Assembly: GCF_023701695.1 (NCBI RefSeq)
Contig: NZ_JAJOZC010000001.1
Span: 2,604,001 to 2,668,000, forward strand
Reading direction: 5' to 3'
Origin: Streptomyces sp. RKAG290
GTDB taxonomy: Bacteria; Actinomycetota; Actinomycetes; Streptomycetales; Streptomycetaceae
Length of the DNA stretch: 64,000 bases
Shown: piece by piece, positions 57,217-64,000 of the stretch
How the letters are laid out: each line of letters starts with the position of its first letter
Position numbering within the stretch: the stretch's first letter is position 1
Made by a program: the position numbers and the translations under genes
The notes under the pieces: model-generated
Seen by the model: only the letters and a program-made list of their open reading frames with translations
Told to the model about the DNA's origin: nothing
Databases searched by the model: none

Positions 57217-60200
57217 TCAGGACGTCACGCGGTAGGAAGCGATGGCTTGTTGGTAGATGTCCGACACCTTGTCACGCTGGGTCTCCGGACCGATTACCTG
57301 GAGGATGTGGTAGCGGCCGGCGACGACCATCGCGAGGTTGCGGACGTAGACCTCGCGGCCCGATCCGTCCTGCCAGGTGAACTGACCCTCCGCCATGGCC
57401 TGCCGGCCGACGTCGATGCGGCGCAGCCCACTTGCGGAGGACCAGCTGGAGTCCCGGAAGGGCTTCAACTCCGGCTCCTTGTCCCGCTGGTAGTCGAGCG
57501 GGTCGTCGCCGTTGGCCTTGACCGTGTCGCGGCCGGGCACGATCAGGACGGTGAAGCCGTCGCTGCCGTAGCGGATCTGACGGTCCGCACCGGCGGAACT
57601 GCGCTGCCAGCCCTTGGGCACCGCGACCTCGAAGCCCTCGGCGTCCTTGCGCAGGGCGTAGCCGGGGGCGACCGCGACGGCGGAGCGGCTGGTCTGCGGC
57701 TTCTGCGCGCCGGAGGAACGGGACGGTGAGGGGCTGTCGGAGGTACCGGGGTCGGGCGCCCCGGAGGCCGTACGGGACGGGCTGGCGCCCGCACCGGACT
57801 GCGAACCGGACTTGGGCATGAACATCACGGCGTACGCGATCGCCGCGACCAGCACCAGCAGTATCAGGACGAGCAGCAGCCGGCCGAGCCTTCGCGGCGC
57901 GCGCTCCCCGCCCTGCTGCGGACGGGGCGGGGTGCGCAGCGCCTTGGGGCCCTTGGGCTCGCGCGGCGGCTTGACGGCCCGGGGCTCGCGCGGCTCCAGG
58001 GGCGCCGGTTCGGGCCGCTCCCTGGTCTGGCGGTGCCGGCCGTGCGCCGGGCCGCCCCGGCGGCCGCGGCGCTTGCGGACGAGCTCGCCCCGGCGGCGTA
58101 CGACGGGCAGCCGGGTGTCGTCGACGGACGGCATCGGCACGACGTCGAGACCGGCCTCGGGCTCGGGCGCGGACCGCACGAGGGAGCGCAGCCAGCCGCG
58201 CAGTTCCTCGAAGTCCGGGCGCTCGGTGGGGTCCTGCCGGAGCAGCGACTCGACGACGGGCCGCAGCGGGCCGCACTCCTCCGCGAAGGCCGGCGGCTCG
58301 CCGCAGACCATCTGGACGAGCTCGGTGGCGTTCTCCTCCGGGTAGGGGGCGTGGCCCTGGACGGCGCGGTAGAGCAGCGCGCCCAGCGCCCAGAGGTCGG
58401 TGGAGGGGCCGATGGGCGGCGCCAGCTGCCAGTTCTCGTGGACCGGTCCGGCCTGCTCGGGCGCCCAGCGCTCGGTGACCGCGCCGACGACGGCGATCCG
58501 GGCCTGCCGGGCGCGCTCGGCGGCGAGGGTGGTGGCGGGGCCCCGGTAGGCCGACGTGTCGCGGCTCCCGGCGACGATCTCGTCCCAGCGGCCCGGGGCG
58601 GTCTCCCGGGGCCCGGCGGGCAACTGCGGGCGGGCAGCCGGGGTGCCGTGGCGCTGGGAGTCGGCGCGCAGCGCGTCCTCGCTGGAGCCGCCGGCGGACA
58701 ACGGGCGCCCGTAGCCGGGGCCGTCGTCCCAGGAACCGGTCAGATGCAGCCGTCGGGGCGGCGCCTGACCGCCGCGTCCACCGCCGCCGCTCTCGTCGTC
58801 CTCGTCGTCCTCGTCGTCCTCGTCGTCGTACGGGTCGTCGCCGTAGGCGTAGCCGTCCGGGGCGGCCTGCGCGCCGGGCCTGCGGTCCCAGCCGCCGGGC
58901 GGCTGCGGCCGTGCCGGGGCCGCGCCTTCGCGCTGGACCGGCAGGGTGCCGGTGTCCTGTGCCTCGTCGGCACCGGCCCGGCGCTCCTCCTCGCTGACCC
59001 GGGCGGCGGCGCGGGCGCCCGCACGGTACGCGGCGATGGCGCCCGCCCGCGCGGCGCGCGCCTGAGCGGCGCTGCCCGACTCGGCTGCGGGCACGGGCAG
59101 GTGGGGCGGCGACGGGGGGCGTACGGTCTCCAGCTCGTCGGGGCCGTAGGGGTCCTCGGGACCCTCCGCGGACTCGATCGCCGCGGGACCGCGGGACCCG
59201 GGCACCTCGGCGGCCGGCAGCTGCTCGGGCGCGCGGAAGGGGGCGTGCGGGTCGGGCTGCGGGTACGGGTCACCGGTGCCGGGCCCGGCCGCCGGGAGCG
59301 CGTACGGATCGCCGGGACCGTCCCCGCCCGCCGGGGGCGCGTACGGATCGGCGGAACGGGATTCGCCCGCCGGGAGCGCGTACGGACCGGTGGCCCCCGG
59401 CTCGGCTGCCGGTGGCGCGTACGGATCGGCGGAACGGGATTCGCCCGCCGGGAGCGCGTACGGACCGGTGGCCCCCGGCTCGGCTGCCGGTGGCGCGTAC
59501 GGATCGGCGGAACGGGATTCGCCCGCCGGGAGCGCGTAAGGATCGGTGGCCCCCGGCTCGGCTGCCGGTGGCACGTACGGGCCGGTGGGACCCGACTCCA
59601 CCGCGGGGCGGCCGTACTCGCCGTCGCCCTCGGCCTCGTCGTCGGGGCGCGGCACCGGCACGTACCCGCAGAGGGCCTCCTCCGCCGCGCCGGCCGCCAG
59701 GCCGGTCAGCACGACGCGCCCGTCGTCGCAGATGAGCACCGTGCGCACGGTGATGTTGCGGTGGGTCCAGCCGTGGGCGTGCAGGACGCGCAGCGCCGTC
59801 AGCACGTCGGAGCCGATCTCCGCGGCCCGGTACGGATTGAGCGGGCGCTCCGCGAGCAGCGCCGCCAGCGGCCGGGCCGCGACCAGTTCGCTCACGATCC
59901 AGAGCGAACCCGCCTCGGCGAACACGTCGAAGACCTGGTCGAGCCGTGGGTGGTCGGGCACCTGGGCCGCCGCCTGGGCGGCCTCGATGGCCCGCAGGAC
60001 CGCCGGGTCCGTGGGCCGCCGCACCGTGCGTCCGCTCGTCCGCCGCGCCGCCGTGGGCCGGCCGTCGGCGTCGAGCACCTCGGCGTCCACGACCTCCGGC
60101 AACGGCACCTGGCGGACCAGGACTTCCTGACCGCTGTAGGTGTCGAACGCCCGGGTCTCGACCAGTTCGTACTCGTCGGACGGGGGCAGCGGAAGGCGGT

Positions 60201-60237
60201 AGCGGTCGGCAAGTACCCGACCCGCATAGTCGTCCAC
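57217..60237 (-). CDS. Kinase-like transmembrane protein (predicted pseudokinase) with internal tandem repeat
   Basis: 1006 residues. The N-terminal half resembles a Ser/Thr kinase, but the catalytic residues are altered: the VAIK Lys is Arg (EVLVRQVPLP), HRD is HRN (HRNITVRTVL) and DFG is LTGLA. A ~385-residue insertion of low-complexity sequence (26-residue tandem repeat, acidic DDEDDEDDE) separates this from a C-lobe-like end (STDLWALGALLYRAVQGHAP, RPDFEELRGWLRSL). A Lys/Arg/Pro-rich linker, one helix (LGRLLLVLILLVLVAAIAYA, near 765) and an outer domain (ALRKDAEGFEVAVPKGWQRS) follow. The combination points to a scaffold or regulator rather than an enzyme. Full length of about 1000 is unusual beside its 545-656 aa neighbours. 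Confidence 0.88.
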   Translation of the reverse strand: MDDYAGRVLADRYRLPLPPSDEYELVETRAFDTYSGQEVLVRQVPLPEVVDAEVLDADGRPTAARRTSGRTVRRPTDPAVLRAIEAAQAAAQVPDHPRLDQVFDVFAEAGSLWIVSELVAARPLAALLAERPLNPYRAAEIGSDVLTALRVLHAHGWTHRNITVRTVLICDDGRVVLTGLAAGAAEEALCGYVPVPRPDDEAEGDGEYGRPAVESGPTGPYVPPAAEPGATDPYALPAGESRSADPYAPPAAEPGATGPYALPAGESRSADPYAPPAAEPGATGPYALPAGESRSADPYAPPAGGDGPGDPYALPAAGPGTGDPYPQPDPHAPFRAPEQLPAAEVPGSRGPAAIESAEGPEDPYGPDELETVRPPSPPHLPVPAAESGSAAQARAARAGAIAAYRAGARAAARVSEEERRAGADEAQDTGTLPVQREGAAPARPQPPGGWDRRPGAQAAPDGYAYGDDPYDDEDDEDDEDDESGGGGRGGQAPPRRLHLTGSWDDGPGYGRPLSAGGSSEDALRADSQRHGTPAARPQLPAGPRETAPGRWDEIVAGSRDTSAYRGPATTLAAERARQARIAVVGAVTERWAPEQAGPVHENWQLAPPIGPSTDLWALGALLYRAVQGHAPYPEENATELVQMVCGEPPAFAEECGPLRPVVESLLRQDPTERPDFEELRGWLRSLVRSAPEPEAGLDVVPMPSVDDTRLPVVRRRGELVRKRRGRRGGPAHGRHRQTRERPEPAPLEPREPRAVKPPREPKGPKALRTPPRPQQGGERAPRRLGRLLLVLILLVLVAAIAYAVMFMPKSGSQSGAGASPSRTASGAPDPGTSDSPSPSRSSGAQKPQTSRSAVAVAPGYALRKDAEGFEVAVPKGWQRSSAGADRQIRYGSDGFTVLIVPGRDTVKANGDDPLDYQRDKEPELKPFRDSSWSSASGLRRIDVGRQAMAEGQFTWQDGSGREVYVRNLAMVVAGRYHILQVIGPETQRDKVSDIYQQAIASYRVTS
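59337..59570. repeat. Three 78-bp tandem repeats in the pseudokinase gene
   Basis: Near-identical 78-bp units begin at 59337, 59415 and 59493, and a degenerate partial unit follows from 59571. Each encodes 26 residues (with PAAEPGAT and ESRSADPYAP). In-frame copy-number change would be tolerated, so the number may vary between strains. Not CRISPR: there are no spacers. Confidence 0.92.
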
Positions 60238-60289
60238 GACGCCTCCCCAGAGCGCGCTGTCCCCCGGTCACGTAGACCGCACGAAAACC

Positions 60290-60320
60290 GTCAATTGCGG
60301 TCACTTACCGTGCAATTGAC
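60290..60320. promoter_or_regulatory. CAATTGC inverted repeat between two kinase genes
   Basis: GTCAATTGC (60290-60298) and GCAATTGAC (60312-60320), 13 bases apart, upstream of the pseudokinase gene and after the preceding kinase gene (stop 60418). The AT-rich core is shared with the folD dyad at 6154-6194. Confidence 0.45.
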
Positions 60321-60417
60321 TTGTGGTTTCGGCTGCGTACGGTCTTCGAGTTCTCACAATACGTGGCAATCGGCGACTGCGCGGCAGGGTCGGCTCAACC
60401 CGGCCCCGCAGCCGCCC

Positions 60418-62388
60418 TCAGTCGAGCGGCTTGAAGGTGCCGAACGCCGTCTCGCGCAGCGTCCTGCACTCCTTGCCGTCCCACTCGTCGACCTTGCAGC
60501 TGATCATGATCGCGTACCCGTGGCTCGCGTCGACCTTGAAGCCGCGGTTCAGCACCCGGACCCGTTCGCCCTGCTGGGTGCGCTCGAACTGCCAGTCCGC
60601 GACGGTCGGGTAGCCGTTGTAGTCGACCGGCTTTATGCCGAGGTGGTGGTAGTTCGTACTGGACCCCGCGACACCGCCCCTGGCGGCGTTCCAGGCCGCG
60701 GCGGCGTCGCCGCCGGGCGAATTCGTGTAGTCGACCTGAACGCGCGGAAAGCCGCCGTCGGCGTTGTATATGCCGCCGGAGTTGCTGCCCGCCGTCTTGT
60801 ACAGCCGGAAGTCCTCGGGCATCGCCATCGAGAAGTGGAAACGCTTGTCCGTGACCGTCCGGTAGCCGGCCGGCAGGGCGTCGCCTGGCTTCTCGTCCTT
60901 CGAGCCGTCGGAACCCTTGCCGGAGTCGTCGTCCTTGCCCGTGTCCTGGCCGCCGCTGCCGCTGCCGCCCTGGTCCTCTTCCTTGCCCTGGTCCTTGCCG
61001 CTGCCGCCCTGTTCCGTACCGGCGGAGCCGCCCGAACCGCCCGAACCGCCGGTCGCCGAGGCGCCCGCCGACGCGGAGGTGTCGTCCTTGCCCTTGCCGG
61101 CGTTGTCCGCGCCCTTGTCGTCCCCACCGAGGGTCAGCGCGAGGATCGTGCCGAGCACCGCGAGCACGATGACGGCCGCGATGATCGCCAGGGTGCGGCG
61201 CGGGACCACGTCCGTGAGGGAGGCCCGGGTCGCGGTGGTCGCGGAGGTGGCCGGACGCGGCGGCGGGACGGCCCCGGAAGCGGAGGCCGTGGCCGTCCTG
61301 GGAGCCGTGGCGGGCCGGGCCGGCGCGTCGGCGGCGGTGGCGACACCGGCACCCGCTGCGGCGGCGGGCGCCGCCTTCGCGTTCCGTACGGAGCGCAGCG
61401 CCCCGCGCAGCCGGTCGCGGGCGCCCTCGCCCGCCTCACCGGACTTCGACGCCGGCTTGGCGGGGGCCGGCACCTTCGGCAGCGACATCACCTGGGTGGC
61501 GTCCGCCGGCGGCGGCACCGGGATCTCCGGCTCCTCGGGGGCGTTGATCACGTCGTTGAGCAGGGCGCGCGCGCCGGCGTCGTCGAGCCGCTGCTCGGGG
61601 TCCCGGGCGAGCAGCCCGTAGATGACCTCCTCCAGCGGGCCCGCGTTCTTCGGCGGGTCCAGCGGCTCGGTCATCACGGCGGTCAGGGTCGCGATCGCGG
61701 AGCCCTTGTCGTACGGCGGGCAGCCCTCGACGCTCGCGTACAGCAGTCCGCCGAGCGACCACAGGTCGGCCGGCGGTCCCGGCTTGTGACCGCGGGCCCG
61801 CTCCGGCGAGATGTACGAGGGCGCGCCGACGAGCATGCCCGTGGAGGTGACGGAGGGGTCGCCCTCGACCTGGGCGATGCCGAAGTCGGTCAGTACGACC
61901 CGGCCGTCCTCGGAGATCAGCACGTTGGACGGCTTCACGTCGCGGTGCAGAATGCCCTCGCGGTGCGCGGAGCGCAGCACGTCGAGGATGGCCAGACCGA
62001 CCTCGGCCGCCCGCTTCGGCGTCAGGACGCCGTCCTCGCGCACGGCCTCGGCCAGCGACTTGCCCTCGATGAGTTCCATGACGATCCACGGCCGGTCGTC
62101 CTCGTCGACCACGTCGTAGACCGTGACCGCGCCGTTGTTGCGGATCCGGGCGATCGCCTTGGCCTCGCGCAGCGTACGCGTGATGAGACGGCGCTTCTCG
62201 TCGTCGTCGATGGCCGTCGGGAACCGCAGTTCCTTGACCGCGACCGTACGGCCCAGCGTCTCGTCGACGGCGCGCCAGACCGTGCCCATACCGCCCCGGC
62301 CGAGCACCTCTCCGAGCCGGTACCGCCCCGCAAGAAGACGTCCTTCCTTGTCCCGTTGGGGCTCCCGTGCCTGCTCCGCCTCCGACAT
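60418..62388 (-). CDS. Transmembrane Ser/Thr protein kinase
   Basis: 656 residues. A complete kinase domain: GRYRLGEVLGRGGMGTVWRA at about 20-39, VAVKELRFP, LHRDVKPSNVLISEDG, LTDFGIAQVEGD and APSYISPERA. An Ala/Pro/Thr-rich juxtamembrane stretch follows (about 290-395), then one helix (LAIIAAVIVLAVLGTILALT, near 403). A Gly/Ser/Asp/Lys-rich linker leads to an outer domain (YRTVTDKRFHFSMAMPEDFR) with a Cys pair (SCKVDEWDGKECR). GAGGGGA precedes ATG 62388. First of the four consecutive kinase genes. Confidence 0.93.
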   Translation of the reverse strand: MSEAEQAREPQRDKEGRLLAGRYRLGEVLGRGGMGTVWRAVDETLGRTVAVKELRFPTAIDDDEKRRLITRTLREAKAIARIRNNGAVTVYDVVDEDDRPWIVMELIEGKSLAEAVREDGVLTPKRAAEVGLAILDVLRSAHREGILHRDVKPSNVLISEDGRVVLTDFGIAQVEGDPSVTSTGMLVGAPSYISPERARGHKPGPPADLWSLGGLLYASVEGCPPYDKGSAIATLTAVMTEPLDPPKNAGPLEEVIYGLLARDPEQRLDDAGARALLNDVINAPEEPEIPVPPPADATQVMSLPKVPAPAKPASKSGEAGEGARDRLRGALRSVRNAKAAPAAAAGAGVATAADAPARPATAPRTATASASGAVPPPRPATSATTATRASLTDVVPRRTLAIIAAVIVLAVLGTILALTLGGDDKGADNAGKGKDDTSASAGASATGGSGGSGGSAGTEQGGSGKDQGKEEDQGGSGSGGQDTGKDDDSGKGSDGSKDEKPGDALPAGYRTVTDKRFHFSMAMPEDFRLYKTAGSNSGGIYNADGGFPRVQVDYTNSPGGDAAAAWNAARGGVAGSSTNYHHLGIKPVDYNGYPTVADWQFERTQQGERVRVLNRGFKVDASHGYAIMISCKVDEWDGKECRTLRETAFGTFKPLD

Positions 62389-62507
62389 GCGTCCCCTCTG
62401 CGATCAACCCGCCCTGGCAGAGCGTTCATTGTCCCCTACCCCGGGACCGGCCCTGGTGCCGGGTCCTGGGTCCGTCATGATGTGACCGGAGGAAGGGATT
62501 CCCTGCC

Positions 62508-63575
62508 ATGCCGGTACTCAGGGCGCTGCTCGTCACCCCGTTGGTGATAACACTGCTCGGCCTCGGAACGGCGAGCCTGCCCAGCGAACCACACCTCACG
62601 CCCGCAGCTTCCTACCTTCCCCGGCTCGTCGTCCAGGGCGACGCCCCCGCCGCGGCGCTCCTGGTGCGCACTTCCGCCTCCGGAGCCCATGATGCCTACC
62701 GCTCGACGGGTCCCGGCATCCGGTATGCGGACCGGTTCCGGGCAGGCAGCATCACCAAGACCTTCGTCGCCGCCGTCGTCCTCCAACTCGCCCATGAGGG
62801 GCGGCTGCGGCTGGCCGATCCCGTCGACCGGTTCCTGCCCGGCCTGATCCGCGGGCACGGCAACGACGGCCGCCGCATCACCCTGCGCGCCCTGCTCAGC
62901 CACACCAGCGGCCTCTACGACTACACCGACGTCCCGTCTGCGCATCCGGTCTCCGCCACCGCCGCGATCCGCACGGCGACGGACCACCGCCCCGCGACGC
63001 GGCTCGGCCGGTACGCCTACTCCAACACCGATTACGTCGTCCTCGGCCTGATCGTTCAACACGTCACCGGCCACGGTTACGCAACCGAGATCCGACGACG
63101 CATCATCGCTCCCCTCCACCTCACCGGCACCTCGCTCCCCGGCGCCCGTACCACCCTGCCCGCGCCGCACGGCCGCGCCTACGCGCGCGAGGCCGCGGGC
63201 GGCGGCCTGAGCGATGTCACCGACCTCGACCCGCGCACCGCGGGCGCCGCCGGCGAACTGATCTCCACGCTCACCGATCTGAACCGCTTCTACTCGGCCC
63301 TGCTGGCCGGACGGCTGCTCGCGCCCGTCCAGCTGGCCGCGCTGCTGAACACCGCCGCGGCACACGGGAACTACGGCCTGGGGATCTTCCCGCAGCGGCT
63401 CTCCTGCGGGGTCACCGTCTGGGGCCACAACGGCCGCATAGCGGGCAGTTACGTCCGGGCCGCCGCCACCCGGGACGGCCGGCACACCCTCACCTACCGC
63501 ATCGACACGGACACCCTGGCCGACGCCGGGACGCTCGAACCGGGACTCCTGGAAGCGGAGTTCTGCCCCGCCTGA
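62508..63575 (+). CDS. Secreted serine hydrolase, beta-lactamase / D-alanyl-D-alanine carboxypeptidase class
   Basis: 355 residues. A signal peptide (ALLVTPLVITLLGLGTAS near 6-23) precedes a class C-like serine hydrolase fold. The nucleophile motif is GSITKT (SxxK) near residue 81, YSNTDYV (YxN) near 172 and WGHNGRI (HxG) near 305. The family covers DD-peptidases, esterases and class C beta-lactamases, so acting on peptidoglycan or a small ester is equally possible. GGAGGAAGGG is upstream of ATG 62508. Divergent from the kinase cluster. Confidence 0.87.
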   Translation: MPVLRALLVTPLVITLLGLGTASLPSEPHLTPAASYLPRLVVQGDAPAAALLVRTSASGAHDAYRSTGPGIRYADRFRAGSITKTFVAAVVLQLAHEGRLRLADPVDRFLPGLIRGHGNDGRRITLRALLSHTSGLYDYTDVPSAHPVSATAAIRTATDHRPATRLGRYAYSNTDYVVLGLIVQHVTGHGYATEIRRRIIAPLHLTGTSLPGARTTLPAPHGRAYAREAAGGGLSDVTDLDPRTAGAAGELISTLTDLNRFYSALLAGRLLAPVQLAALLNTAAAHGNYGLGIFPQRLSCGVTVWGHNGRIAGSYVRAAATRDGRHTLTYRIDTDTLADAGTLEPGLLEAEFCPA

Positions 63576-63607
63576 ACGGGGACCGGCCCGTGCCGACCGA
63601 CCCGAGC

Positions 63608-63631
63608 GGGCCGGCCCGTGCGGGCCGGCCC
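63608..63631. terminator. Bidirectional terminator
   Basis: GGGCCGGCCCG (63608-63618), TG, CGGGCCGGCCC (63621-63631): an 11-bp perfect stem with a minimal loop between the convergent serine hydrolase and glpD genes. Confidence 0.8.
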
Positions 63632-63659
63632 TCACCCGAGGAGCGCGCGGGCCGGGGCT

Positions 63660-64000
63660 CTAGATCGGCACGATGTCGGGCGCCCCCAGCCGCGCCGCGT
63701 CGGCCGTCAGGTCGTCGGGCTGGCGCTGCGACTCCCGTTCCGCCTCCACCCGCTTCTCGTAGTGCTCGACCTCCCGCTCGATCTGGCCCTTGTCCCAGCC
63801 GAGCACCGGCGCCATGAGTTCCGCGCAGAGCTGGGCGGAACGGGTGCCCCGGTCGAAGGTCTCGATGGAGATCCGGGTCCGCCGGGTCAGCACGTCGTCG
63901 AGGTGGCGGGCCCCCTCGTGCGAGGCCGCGTACACGATCTCCGCCTTCAGGTAGTCGTCGGCGGCCGGCAGCGGTTCGCCGAGCACCGGATCGGCGACGA
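63660..64000 (-). CDS. glpD: Glycerol-3-phosphate dehydrogenase, C-terminal part
   Basis: The last ~113 residues of an aerobic, FAD-dependent GlpD that feeds electrons from glycerol 3-phosphate to the quinone pool. The visible C-terminal cap (AEIVYAASHEGARHLDDVLT, RRTRISIETFDRGTRSA, APVLGWDKGQIEREVEHYEK) is diagnostic of GlpD. The stop is TAG at 63660-63662. The FAD domain and the start lie beyond the right edge. Confidence 0.9.
   Translation of the reverse strand, partial: VADPVLGEPLPAADDYLKAEIVYAASHEGARHLDDVLTRRTRISIETFDRGTRSAQLCAELMAPVLGWDKGQIEREVEHYEKRVEAERESQRQPDDLTADAARLGAPDIVPI

Noticed and set aside
59337..59570. CRISPR-like array
   Set aside because: The 78-bp units are directly adjacent with no spacers and encode protein repeats in frame.
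58033..62547. Open frame of 1504 codons on the plus strand
   Set aside because: Antisense shadow of the pseudokinase and first kinase genes; no domain and no start site.

Overview
The window looks like a 64 kb piece of a Streptomyces chromosome. The G+C content is very high (not counted), third codon positions are almost all G or C, GTG starts are common, and every gene has long antisense shadow frames. Gene order matches what I recall of the conserved core of the S. coelicolor chromosome around SCO4775-SCO4830 (kinase cluster, gabD2, guaA, pcrA, icmB, sucCD, purNH, folD, mdh). I see no tRNA or rRNA gene, insertion sequence, prophage, CRISPR array or biosynthetic gene cluster.

Left part (1-16 kb), central metabolism: a cut-off MocR-type regulator diverges from an AhpD-like protein and a PEP mutase/isocitrate lyase family enzyme. 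Then come mdh, a membrane-anchored XRE/DUF2690 protein, folD-DUF3017, an RDD membrane protein, purN-purH, two membrane proteins (one DUF6350), an unusual HTH/sigma-like/membrane fusion, and sucC-sucD behind a region with Crp-like dyads.

Middle (16-27 kb): two secreted or membrane low-complexity proteins sit next to a five-gene locus. A MoxR AAA+ ATPase, a DUF5682 protein and a VWA protein overlap by ATGA junctions on the minus strand; a SWIM zinc-finger protein and a DUF5691 protein diverge from them. I take this to be one AAA+/VWA machine of unknown job. It is the best candidate here for a poorly described system.

27-38 kb, cell wall and envelope: a small B12-binding mutase subunit (icmB-like), a lipase, an M23 endopeptidase, PcrA/UvrD helicase, and two NlpC/P60 hydrolases. 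The first hydrolase sits behind a clear c-di-AMP (ydaO) riboswitch whose 3' end can sequester its Shine-Dalgarno sequence. A conserved protein of unknown function, a small membrane protein and a GNAT acetyltransferase complete the block.

38-53 kb: a PspC-domain histidine kinase and LuxR response regulator diverge from a PspC membrane protein. Then DoxX, a large membrane protein, a class II aldolase, guaA, and a chorismate mutase preceded by a Phe/Tyr leader peptide and a terminator-like hairpin. A surface protein with an LAATG sortase signal and a gabD2-GMC oxidoreductase operon follow. The right end (53-64 kb) has four consecutive transmembrane Ser/Thr kinases, one of them a pseudokinase with an internal tandem repeat, then a secreted serine hydrolase and the end of glpD.

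Main caution: nine genes, including mdh and sucD, are broken by single missing bases (ten sites), each in a run of G or C. The pattern points to systematic sequencing error rather than real pseudogenes. I annotate these genes across the break and give each position.
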